From Paenarthrobacter aurescens TC1 (lineage in GTDB: Bacteria > Actinomycetota > Actinomycetes > Actinomycetales > Micrococcaceae), in the NCBI GenBank assembly GCA_000014925.1, contig CP000474.1, positions 3,472,001 to 3,536,000 on the forward strand: a stretch of DNA of 64,000 nucleotides. Direction: 5' to 3'. Both the position numbers and the translations under genes were made by a program. Numbering within the stretch: the first letter of the stretch is position 1; each line of letters begins with the position of its first letter. Below, piece after piece: positions 53,808 to 62,027 of the stretch. The notes under the pieces were generated by a model. The model made no database searches. It worked only from the letters and a program-made list of their open reading frames with translations, and had not been told where the DNA came from.

Positions 53808-55319
53808 ATGCCCAAGGCACTTTCGTGGTTGGCGATTCTTTCGCTGACCGCGTCGGCGGCTGTCTTCACGCCGCAAACCGCGATGGCCTCAGAGACGGCC
53901 AGCGTTTCAACTCTCTTCTCGTCATTGACTGTCACCTCTGAAACGAACACCGGCTACGACCGCGAGCTCTTTCAGCATTGGATAGATGCCGACAGCGACG
54001 GCTGCGACACACGCTCGGAGGTGCTGCAGCAGGAGTCGCTGACGCCTGTGACCTTCGGCTCGGGCTGCACCGTAGCCACGGGCCAGTGGAACTCCTGGTA
54101 CGACGGCGGCACTTGGACAAACGCGTCCGACGTCGACATAGACCATCTGGTCCCACTCGCCGAAGCCTGGGGTTCCGGCGCTAGCGCCTGGACCGCTGAA
54201 CAGCGGCGCAACTACGCCAACGACCTCACGTTGGACGTGGCCCTGGAGGCCGTGACGGACAACGTCAACCAGTCCAAGAGCGACCGCGATCCCGCCGAGT
54301 GGATGCCTCCCCTGACCGGAACCGCGTGCAAATACATCACGGACTGGGTGCTGGTGAAGTACCGCTGGCAGTTGGCCGTTGATCCGGCTGAATCCGCGGC
54401 GATTTCGTCCACGCTGCAGGGTGGCTGCGGGACCAGCTTGGTCCCCGTACCAACCATCGCTGTTGAACCCACCCCCGTTGATCCGGGCCCCATCACCTTC
54501 AGCGACGTCAATGGATCAACGCAATTCAACGTGGAAATCTCCTGGCTTGCTTCGCAGGGCATCTCCACCGGTTGGGTGGAATCGGACGGTAGCCGGACTT
54601 ATCGGCCGCTGAACGCCGTGAATCGCGATGCCATGGCCGCTTTCCTGTATCGCCTCGCCGGCAAGCCGGCCTTCACTCCCCCGGCAACATCCCCCTTCGC
54701 CGACATCACCCCATCAAGCCAGTTCTATAAGGAAATCACCTGGCTGGCAGCAAGCGGCATCTCCACGGGGTGGACGGAGCAGGACGGTACCAAGACCTAC
54801 CGGCCGCTCAGCGCAGTCAATCGTGACGCCATGGCTGCCTTCCTCTACCGGTTCGGCGGCAATCCCGCGTTCTCGGCACCGGGCACCTCGCCGTTCGTGG
54901 ACGTCCAGGTTGGAAGCCAGTTCTACCAACAGATCACCTGGCTGGCATCCAAGGGCATCTCCACAGGTTGGGACATCGGCTATGGCTGCCGCGCCTACAA
55001 CCCGGTCCAGCCAGTGGCACGTGATGCCATGGCCGCTTTCATGTACCGGTTCGTCAATGGCGGAACCGGCGGGATCACGGGCAGCAACTGTTCGCCTCCC
55101 CCGCCACCTGTGACGCCGCAGCCCCCGGTTACGCCTCGGCCGCCAGTAACACCGCAGCCACCGGCAAATCCGGGTAACACCAAGAACTGCACGGACTTTG
55201 CCACCTGGCGTCAGGCCCAGGACTGGTTCAACTACTACTTCCCGTGGTACGGCGACGTGGCAGGTCTTGACAGCGACGGCGACCGCATCGCCTGCGAGAC
55301 CCGCCCGGGTCACCCGTAG
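53808..55319 (+). CDS. Secreted HNH-type nuclease with SLH-like repeats and Excalibur domain
   Basis: The 503-residue protein has a signal peptide (MPKALSWLAILSLTASAAVF). Its DUF1524/HNH nuclease domain includes DSDGCDTRSEVL, DVDIDHLVPLAEAWGSGA (D112-H113) and DNVNQSKSDRDPAEWMPP, the conserved secreted-nuclease pattern. Three SLH-like repeats (about 230-420), a Pro-rich linker and a C-terminal Excalibur calcium-binding domain (LDSDGDRIACE) follow. It likely degrades extracellular DNA or RNA while attached to the envelope. Nuclease plus Excalibur is common in actinobacteria; insertion of a triple SLH-like anchor between them is unusual. Confidence 0.92.
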   Translation: MPKALSWLAILSLTASAAVFTPQTAMASETASVSTLFSSLTVTSETNTGYDRELFQHWIDADSDGCDTRSEVLQQESLTPVTFGSGCTVATGQWNSWYDGGTWTNASDVDIDHLVPLAEAWGSGASAWTAEQRRNYANDLTLDVALEAVTDNVNQSKSDRDPAEWMPPLTGTACKYITDWVLVKYRWQLAVDPAESAAISSTLQGGCGTSLVPVPTIAVEPTPVDPGPITFSDVNGSTQFNVEISWLASQGISTGWVESDGSRTYRPLNAVNRDAMAAFLYRLAGKPAFTPPATSPFADITPSSQFYKEITWLAASGISTGWTEQDGTKTYRPLSAVNRDAMAAFLYRFGGNPAFSAPGTSPFVDVQVGSQFYQQITWLASKGISTGWDIGYGCRAYNPVQPVARDAMAAFMYRFVNGGTGGITGSNCSPPPPPVTPQPPVTPRPPVTPQPPANPGNTKNCTDFATWRQAQDWFNYYFPWYGDVAGLDSDGDRIACETRPGHP

Positions 55320-55332
55320 CGGAAGGACGACG

Positions 55333-55367
55333 GCGGGTCCGGCTCATTATGAGCCGGACCCGCTTTT
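55333..55367. terminator. Bidirectional intrinsic terminator
   Basis: A perfect 14-bp stem (GCGGGTCCGGCTCA and complement) with a three-base loop is followed by TTTT on the plus strand. It lies between convergent genes and can serve both. Confidence 0.88.
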
Positions 55368-55377
55368 CGTGTTCAGG

Positions 55378-56148
55378 TCAAGTAGCCGGTTTGGCCTGAA
55401 GTGAACTCATCATGTTTTGCAATTGCAAGTGCTCCCTTGACGCGGTGTAGGCCTTCGCCTCGGTCAGCGTTCCGAAATATCGGTAGGCGCCGAAGATTAT
55501 CGGACGGGTTGAGTCGCTGGCTGACGTGGTCTGAATGCCGGCCCAGGTTGTGAAGTGAAAGGGATCCTCCTCAGCCTGCGTTGCGGGCTTGCCCGCAACC
55601 CCAGTAATCAGCCGGACATTGTCCCTCCAGCGGTTGGCCTGCTGAAGATCCTTGCGGGTTGTGAGGTCCATCGCCTTGGTCTGAACAGAATACGACGTAC
55701 CGTTCAGTGATCCTTGCCCAGGGACTTCCGCAAGGTATGAAACCGCCACATCACCGCAAACCCCCGTGCATGGATCAACCGATAAAACCGGCAAGACTGC
55801 GAGCGAGGCGACCTCCACTCCTGCCTCATCTGAGATGACGAAGGGTCCGCCTTGGAGCTTTTTCGCCGCCCCGGAATCTGTCACTGTCCACGCAGCCGGG
55901 TAGTCGAAGGAGAAAGCCACATCCCATGCAACGCCGCTGTAGGTGGCACTGGGCACGCTAGGTTTGGTAGTGGCGCTCTTAGGTTCCGTGGTTGCTGTTG
56001 TGCTCGGAGCAACCAATGCTGCCTTCGTGGATTCCTGAGCTGAGGGAGCCGGCCCTGGTGTACATGATGTCAAAAGAGCTGCGACAGCCAAGCAAATACC
56101 CCCGACCTTGGTGCCGCCCGCCCCCCGCACAACTGATCGTTTACTCAC
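55378..56148 (-). CDS. Putative lipoprotein (256 aa)
   Basis: The GTG at 56148 has GGAGGCGCT directly before it and gives a signal peptide with lipobox LLTSC (Cys29). A Ser/Thr/Ala-rich linker is followed by a C-terminal domain of about 170 residues (WDVAFSFDYPAAWTVTDSGA ... FGTLTEAKAYTASREHLQL) with one Cys-x3-Cys pair (DPCTGVCGD). The FDYPAAW motif is common in secreted lipoproteins of unknown function, loosely PsbP-like. It sits among the SLH-like genes but has no SLH repeats. Confidence 0.8.
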   Translation of the reverse strand: MSKRSVVRGAGGTKVGGICLAVAALLTSCTPGPAPSAQESTKAALVAPSTTATTEPKSATTKPSVPSATYSGVAWDVAFSFDYPAAWTVTDSGAAKKLQGGPFVISDEAGVEVASLAVLPVLSVDPCTGVCGDVAVSYLAEVPGQGSLNGTSYSVQTKAMDLTTRKDLQQANRWRDNVRLITGVAGKPATQAEEDPFHFTTWAGIQTTSASDSTRPIIFGAYRYFGTLTEAKAYTASREHLQLQNMMSSLQAKPAT

Positions 56149-56253
56149 AGCGCCTCCTCCGAAGTCACCCACTGCTTCAGATTATGGCCCCGGCACCACT
56201 GCTTCAGGGCAGGACACGACGACTTGGGCTGCATGACAGACGGCTGCGACGCC

Positions 56254-57444
56254 TTAGCGGGCCTTGTCCGCGATTCGATAAAGAAACGCCGCCATTGCAT
56301 CACGCGTGATCAAAGTCAGGGGACGATATGTCCGCTGCCCGGTGTTTTCCGTCCAACCCGTCGAAATGCCGCGTGCGGACAGCCAGGCCATCTCCTTGTA
56401 GAACTGTTGTTGCGGGGCTACGTCCTGGAAAGGGGACACGGCCGGCGGAGTGTAGGCCGGATAGCCTGATGCCCGGTAAAGGAACGCAGCCATCGCGTCA
56501 CGGGAAATAGGTAGGCCTGGCCGGAAGCTGCTGCTGCCGTCCTGATTCTCCCATCCGGTTGAAATGCCGGACATGGCAAGCCACGCAATCTCCTTGTAGA
56601 ACGGGTGGCTGGTCGGAACGTCCACATAGGCGGAAGTCTGAGGTGGTGTCCATGGAGGTGAGCCGGCCATCCGGTAGATAAACGCAGCCATTGCCTCACG
56701 GCTGACCGACGTGAGCGGTCGATACGTGGAAGATCCGTCGTTCTCCTTCCAGCCCGCCGAGATACTCTTTGCGGAAAGCCATGTCATTTCTTTGTAAAAT
56801 TGCTGGTCGGTTTTGATGTCCTGAAACAGGGAAGCAGCGGGCGCAGTGAATGCATTGGCGGCATCGACATAGGCGAAATACTCATCCACTGTGGTGAAGA
56901 CCGTTGACGGAGCAGAACCGGTGAATTCGTAACCAACCACCTGCATCCTGAGGCTTCCATGCAAACCGGGGGCCACCCCTACCCCCAAAGCGTAAGCGGA
57001 CTCGGGCGATGCCCCTTTCATGGAGTCACCGTTGTACTCAATCCAGGCTTTAACGGCCTCGAACTCTTGACCGCTCATGCAGGCATACGACAAGTAGCCT
57101 GCCCAGCGGAGGCCCGGCAAATCATCCGTTGTGTCAGCAGGCCGGATCCCCAGACGCTGCCAATCATTTGTCCATCCCTGTGACTGATCCGTCCCGGCAA
57201 GCGTCAGCACAGCCGGGCTCAGACCATTTGCTTTGCGGTACTTGTTGATGCCATCAAACATTGCCCTAACCGATGGGCGGTTCGAGTAAAGCAGGTTTAG
57301 ATCTGTAACGGCATTAGCAGTGGAAGAAGCGCTCGCTTGCGTTGGCGCGTGGAGCACGCCGAGTAAAAGCCCGAAACTCAGAACGACGACGGCTGCCAGA
57401 GCCCGCCTGGTTACCCCGCGGCTATGACGGAAGACTGTTTTCAT
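56254..57444 (-). CDS. Secreted protein with SLH-like anchor and uncertain N-terminal domain
   Basis: This 396-residue protein has a signal peptide (RALAAVVVLSFGLLLGVLHA...ASA). The N-terminal domain (about 40-200) contains MFDGINKYRKANGL, DQSQGWTNDWQRLG and YNGDSMKGASPESAYALGV. The N-Y-R-x-x-x-G-L pattern recalls CAP/SCP-like secreted domains, but the identity is weak. Three C-terminal SLH-like repeats end in SREAMAAFIYR, SRDAMAAFLYR and TRDAMAAFLYR. The ATG at 57444 begins a good signal peptide; the frame extension to 57468 is not used. Confidence 0.82.
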   Translation of the reverse strand: MKTVFRHSRGVTRRALAAVVVLSFGLLLGVLHAPTQASASSTANAVTDLNLLYSNRPSVRAMFDGINKYRKANGLSPAVLTLAGTDQSQGWTNDWQRLGIRPADTTDDLPGLRWAGYLSYACMSGQEFEAVKAWIEYNGDSMKGASPESAYALGVGVAPGLHGSLRMQVVGYEFTGSAPSTVFTTVDEYFAYVDAANAFTAPAASLFQDIKTDQQFYKEMTWLSAKSISAGWKENDGSSTYRPLTSVSREAMAAFIYRMAGSPPWTPPQTSAYVDVPTSHPFYKEIAWLAMSGISTGWENQDGSSSFRPGLPISRDAMAAFLYRASGYPAYTPPAVSPFQDVAPQQQFYKEMAWLSARGISTGWTENTGQRTYRPLTLITRDAMAAFLYRIADKAR

Positions 57445-57582
57445 GAAATCCCCATTTTTACAAAGCACGGCAACGGAGCCGCAACAAATTTAATATATCG
57501 GAAGGAAGCATGCTTACGAGTATTCTTGCTTTGACGGCCGCTAACTGACCGTATTGGACGTAAACGCATCTTGGGGGAATCA

Positions 57583-59109
57583 ATGTACTCACGGACGTCT
57601 GCCGTGAATGGGCCTACGCGCCAAAAATCTGCTGCACTCGCCGTCGTAGCCGTCGGGGTGTCACTAACCCTGGGGGCATGCACTGTTCCTGCCTCTAGCG
57701 GGACTCCTTCTCCGTCCACCAATGTGCTGGACCGGAGCACTACAAGCGCCGCTGCGATCTGGGAAGTAGCCCTCAGCCCTATAGCCCAACCAGAAGTGAC
57801 CGACGGCGTCGCGCTGGTCTACGCAAAGACTGCCAGCGGTGTGACTGCCCACGCCGTCTCCGTCACTGACGGGAAGGAATTATGGACCCAAGCGGTTCAT
57901 CCCGGCATTGGAGCCCCCGGCGTTAGTCTGGCTCCTGCCGTAACCAAGACCTCCACAGGCGAAAGCGTCGCAGTGTACTTGCAGGAGTCCGCCGCCCCAA
58001 TCACTAGCGGCGGCACGTCGTGGTGGACCGCTCCGGTGGCCGTCGACTTGAAAAGCGGCAAAGAGCTTTACCGGGGAAACCCGCAGCTGGTCGAGTCCCG
58101 TCCGGCCGCCTGCGACGATGAGAAGGACATGTGCTTCACGTCGTTGAACGCCCAAACCCGCCTGACAACACAGCACAGAGTTAACTTGAGTACGGGCGCG
58201 GATTCGACGGGTCCGGACGTGAATCCCATTACCGGCAATTTCAGATTGGTGGGCAACGGACTTTATTCCGTGGTGGAAGACGGCAAAGAACGGCTCGCCA
58301 GAGTATCCGCCGGCAACAAGCTTTGGGAGGCTGACGTAGAGTCCCTCTTCGGACCGGGAGCAACTACCAACCTCGGATGGTCTTTTGAATACTCCAAAAA
58401 ACTAGACCTCTACATCGGTTCTGTAGGCATCAATCCCACCACGGAAACTGACTACGTCAGACTCATGGAACAAACCTTTACTGTAGACCTGACCAAGCAT
58501 AAGACTGTAGGTTTCCGTGCCTCTACCGGGGAGAAACTTTGGACAGTTGAGGGTTCCGAAAAATGGTGTTCCAGCGGTGTGGGAAAGACCGAAACCACGC
58601 TTATGGATGGCAATGCGTTCCCCGTTCGCTGCGAATACAACCAAGGAACCATGGCTGTGCCAGGCGGAACTTACCAAAATGCTGAAGGCAAGCTCGTGGG
58701 CTATGACCCGGTCTCAGGCGAGGCAAAGTGGCAGACCACATCCACGCCCATCAAGGCAGCAGCAGATTTGTTGGTTCCTTCACCGAGCCGGGGAGACGTG
58801 GTGCTGACCGGCGGCCCTGATGGCATGACCATGGTGGACACCCTCAGCGGAGCGAGCCGGGCGGCGACGAGCGATGACGTGTTCCTTTGCTCGGAAGCGG
58901 CCAAGTACCCTCTGCCAGCCGACGCACCTTTCCCCGTTCAACCCGAAGGAAACCTGGGGACCGGGGGGTCAATGCTGTTTCCCTGCGATAGGAATGCAAA
59001 GGCCGTCCCAGCGCTGACCACGGGCACACTCCGCGACATCCCCACGGCGGACGACGGCGTTGCCGTCCTCGCCCAGGAGGGCGTCCTCTCCGGGTTCAAG
59101 CTTCCGTGA
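57583..59109 (+). CDS. Lipoprotein with PQQ-like beta-propeller
   Basis: This 508-residue protein has a lipoprotein signal (AALAVVAVGVSLTLGAC, Cys33) after GGGGGA. The mature part has repeated blades of the PQQ-like type: VTDGKELWTQAVHPG, DLKSGKELYRGNP, GNKLWEADVESLF, ASTGEKLWTVEG and DPVSGEAKWQTTSTP. Such propellers on lipoproteins act as scaffolds or ligand-binding modules. Cysteines in ACDDEKDMCF and WCSSGVG suggest external disulphides. It lies among SLH-like proteins but has no SLH repeats. Confidence 0.85.
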   Translation: MYSRTSAVNGPTRQKSAALAVVAVGVSLTLGACTVPASSGTPSPSTNVLDRSTTSAAAIWEVALSPIAQPEVTDGVALVYAKTASGVTAHAVSVTDGKELWTQAVHPGIGAPGVSLAPAVTKTSTGESVAVYLQESAAPITSGGTSWWTAPVAVDLKSGKELYRGNPQLVESRPAACDDEKDMCFTSLNAQTRLTTQHRVNLSTGADSTGPDVNPITGNFRLVGNGLYSVVEDGKERLARVSAGNKLWEADVESLFGPGATTNLGWSFEYSKKLDLYIGSVGINPTTETDYVRLMEQTFTVDLTKHKTVGFRASTGEKLWTVEGSEKWCSSGVGKTETTLMDGNAFPVRCEYNQGTMAVPGGTYQNAEGKLVGYDPVSGEAKWQTTSTPIKAAADLLVPSPSRGDVVLTGGPDGMTMVDTLSGASRAATSDDVFLCSEAAKYPLPADAPFPVQPEGNLGTGGSMLFPCDRNAKAVPALTTGTLRDIPTADDGVAVLAQEGVLSGFKLP

Positions 59110-59381
59110 CTCAAGCCGCGTAGCGGAAACGGACGCAGGGCATGCCCGGGCTGACCCGCAACCTTGCCGGCTGCTGGAAATTCACATCCGCCGAACTGAT
59201 GGACTTATTTACTAAAAAGCCTTTATGATCACCGCACCAGCAGATTTACACATCCCGTGCAAAGACGCTGATTCCAACCCACCGCAATAGCTCAGTATTG
59301 CAACTAAAGCAACACATAAATTTCCGTTCGCACCCAGGTCCATCACCAGTGAGGCAATTGGTGACGGGCACATGACGTTTT
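59110..59381. other. Intergenic region upstream of the SLH/anchor-L gene
   Basis: This stretch of 272 bp contains an AT-rich part (59200-59235) that may hold the promoter of the next gene. No gene is seen. Confidence 0.35.
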
Positions 59382-61952
59382 ATGAGAGAGCGCCCCTTGA
59401 GCAGATCGCCTGACCCCACCATGCCCATACCCCCTGCGGGGTATCAAAAAAGGCAACGCTTTTCCCGATCCAGCCGTACCGTTATGGTTGGTTTTTTCTG
59501 TGCTTCGTTGGTCCTCACGGGCCAGACAGCAGCTACCGCCGCTGGTGAAACCGAAAAGGCCGTTACTTTCACCGATGTACCCGCAGGCATGATGTTTGCC
59601 AAAGAAATGTCGTGGCTGGCAAATGAGGGAATCTCCACCGGCTGGTCCGATGGAACATACCGCCCCCTCACTGCCATCAACCGTGACGCCATGGCGGCAT
59701 TCCTCTACCGGCTTGCAGGCAGCCCTGAGTTCACGGCTCCCGGCACCTCTCCGTTCCAAGACGTCAGTCCGGGCCAGCAGCATTACAAGGAAATGGCTTG
59801 GCTGCATCAGCAACAAATCTCCACTGGCTGGGACGTGGGAAACGGCAAACGGGAGTACCGGCCCACATCCGCGATTAACCGGGATGCGATGGCGGCCTTC
59901 CTCTATCGCTTTGAAAATAAGCCTGATTTCCAAGCGCCAACAACGCCTCCGTTCTCTGACATCAGCAGCACCACTCAGTTCTACACTGAGATTTCCTGGC
60001 TCCATGCGAAGGGAATCGCCACGGGTTGGGACAACGGAGACGGTACTGCTTCCTACCGTCCCCTTTCGCCCATCAATCGTGATGCCATGGCGGCCTATCT
60101 TTACCGTTTGTCTTTGCCACCAGCCGAGGATGGCGTGGTCACTTCGCCGGATACGCTCATCATTGACAGCGCCACGTTGGCACAGCAGTACGTTCAGGGC
60201 GATACCACCATCACTTTCAACTCCGTAGGAGCGGGTGCCCCGGATATCGATCCCGGAAACGTACTTGTATCCGGATTCTCAGAATTCACCCCTGACGGGA
60301 TGCTGGTTCGGGTCCAGCAGGTGACTAATGCCCCCGACGGCAAACAAACAGCCGTTGTTCAGCAGGCCACTCTGCCTGACGCCATCTACGACACCAACGG
60401 CCTGGTGACGCCAACCACCACAATCGTTAAGCAAGAGTTCCTTCCCGCCGACGGCGTCGAAGTGATCGACAACGCCCAGGCATCCGCTGCTCCTTTCAAC
60501 CGCAATGGCGGGCGAATCCCGGCAGATGAACTGGCCACAGCCAGTGATGTGTCCCTGCCCATTTTCGAAAAGACCTTCAAGTTCTCCGACACCCTGAGTA
60601 AATCCGTAACCGGTACAGCGTGGAAGACGGTGGATGTAGAGGGCACCGGCACGCTGGCACTCAGCAGCGAATTCGGCGTCAGTTCCGATGTCAACGCGGA
60701 ACTAGATATCCACTGGGCCTCACTTAAGCAGGCTAAGTTCACACTGGACACGGGCTTGTCCGCTGAAACGACAGCCAGGGCAACGGGTACTTTGACCGGA
60801 ACGGCCGAGAAGAACCTGGGAACCGTCAACACCTGGGCTCACGTCCAAGTGGGACCTGTACCTGTGGAAATCCAGTTCATTTCCTCCATTGATCTCAAGG
60901 CCAAGAGCGAATGGACGGCAGATACGTTCGTCACGGCGGCGGCATCTGCGACCACCACGGTTGGTATGTCCTATAAGGACGGCAACTTCCAGCCTGTAGC
61001 TGAGTACGGCGGCAACGCTGAGGCAACGTTCCAAGGACCGCAGTTGACCAGCGAGTCTTCTGTAACCATCGGCCCCACACTGACTGCCAAGTTGTACGGA
61101 ATTGCGGGCCTCACGGGTGGCTTCGACGCTTATGCAAAGTATGCCACCGGGCCTGAAACGTGCGCCCACGAGGTGGGACTGGCAGGGCGGATAGGCGTGA
61201 TTGCCGGCGTAGAGGTCTTTGGCATGAAGCTGACAGACGAGTGGAAGAAGGAACTCACCAAGAACCTTGTCCTATGGCAAGGCGACCTCTGCAAGCCCGT
61301 CACCCCGCCTGTGGACCACGTCACCGAGGAAGTCTTTGGCGACGGCATCGCCGTACAGGAAGACGGCGGAGCCGGAGACTCATCCCAGTGGGGCCGGGCC
61401 ACTGACTACGGCCCCGGTGGAGCTGCGTGGATCCTGTCAACAGGCAACATGCAGAACTCTGTGGGAACACCTGGACAGGAGGCATCCAGCGATTTGGGAA
61501 CCCCTGGTAACACCACATTGTCCGAATTCATTGGAGGTCTGCCCACGTTCGATGCAGCCTCGTATTGGGCAAAAGTTGTTCCGTCCGGTGACACCCTCCA
61601 CGTTCGGTATTTCTTCGCCAGCGAAGAATACCCGGAGTATGTAGGCAGCAATTACAACGACGTCATGGGCGTTTTTGTCAACGGCACCAACTGCGCTTTG
61701 GTACCGGGGACACAAACCCCGATCAGCGTAAACAACGTCAACGATCACACGAACCAAAACTATTACCTCGACAACACCGCCGGAGCAAGCGGATTCAACA
61801 CCGCCATGGACGGAATGACCACCGCCCTCACGTGCTCCGTTCCTGTGCAACCAGGCGTCCCTGTCACCGTGGAAATTGCTGTTGCGGACACCAGCGACGG
61901 CATCCTCGACAGCGCAGTTGCGCTGCTCGACGGAGGTATCTGGTCTGACTAG
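59382..61952 (+). CDS. Secreted SLH-like protein with choice-of-anchor-L domain
   Basis: This 856-residue protein has a long N-terminus with a membrane-spanning signal (VMVGFFCASLVLTGQTAAT). Three SLH-like repeats (about 60-250) end in INRDAMAAFLYR/AYLYR. A large beta-rich middle (about 260-640) has no recognised family. The C-terminal choice-of-anchor-L domain (about 655-856) contains YFFASEEYPEYVGSNYNDVM, GVFVNGTNCALVPGTQ and AVADTSDGILDSAVALLDGG. Unlike the other four, its SLH-like module is N-terminal, so the anchor-L domain would be the outermost part. An ATG at 59421 is an alternative start. Confidence 0.88.
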   Translation: MRERPLSRSPDPTMPIPPAGYQKRQRFSRSSRTVMVGFFCASLVLTGQTAATAAGETEKAVTFTDVPAGMMFAKEMSWLANEGISTGWSDGTYRPLTAINRDAMAAFLYRLAGSPEFTAPGTSPFQDVSPGQQHYKEMAWLHQQQISTGWDVGNGKREYRPTSAINRDAMAAFLYRFENKPDFQAPTTPPFSDISSTTQFYTEISWLHAKGIATGWDNGDGTASYRPLSPINRDAMAAYLYRLSLPPAEDGVVTSPDTLIIDSATLAQQYVQGDTTITFNSVGAGAPDIDPGNVLVSGFSEFTPDGMLVRVQQVTNAPDGKQTAVVQQATLPDAIYDTNGLVTPTTTIVKQEFLPADGVEVIDNAQASAAPFNRNGGRIPADELATASDVSLPIFEKTFKFSDTLSKSVTGTAWKTVDVEGTGTLALSSEFGVSSDVNAELDIHWASLKQAKFTLDTGLSAETTARATGTLTGTAEKNLGTVNTWAHVQVGPVPVEIQFISSIDLKAKSEWTADTFVTAAASATTTVGMSYKDGNFQPVAEYGGNAEATFQGPQLTSESSVTIGPTLTAKLYGIAGLTGGFDAYAKYATGPETCAHEVGLAGRIGVIAGVEVFGMKLTDEWKKELTKNLVLWQGDLCKPVTPPVDHVTEEVFGDGIAVQEDGGAGDSSQWGRATDYGPGGAAWILSTGNMQNSVGTPGQEASSDLGTPGNTTLSEFIGGLPTFDAASYWAKVVPSGDTLHVRYFFASEEYPEYVGSNYNDVMGVFVNGTNCALVPGTQTPISVNNVNDHTNQNYYLDNTAGASGFNTAMDGMTTALTCSVPVQPGVPVTVEIAVADTSDGILDSAVALLDGGIWSD

Positions 61953-61967
61953 CGCTTAGAGCAGAAA

Positions 61968-62005
61968 CAGGGCCCTCCGTCATAATGGCGGAGGGCCCTG
62001 TTTTT
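61968..62005 (+). terminator. Intrinsic terminator
   Basis: CAGGGCCCTCCG and its complement pair around a nine-base loop and are followed by TTTTT on the plus strand. It ends the anchor-L gene and may also serve the convergent glycosyltransferase gene. Confidence 0.88.
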
Positions 62006-62027
62006 AAGGTCAGCGCAGTGTTTTAGG

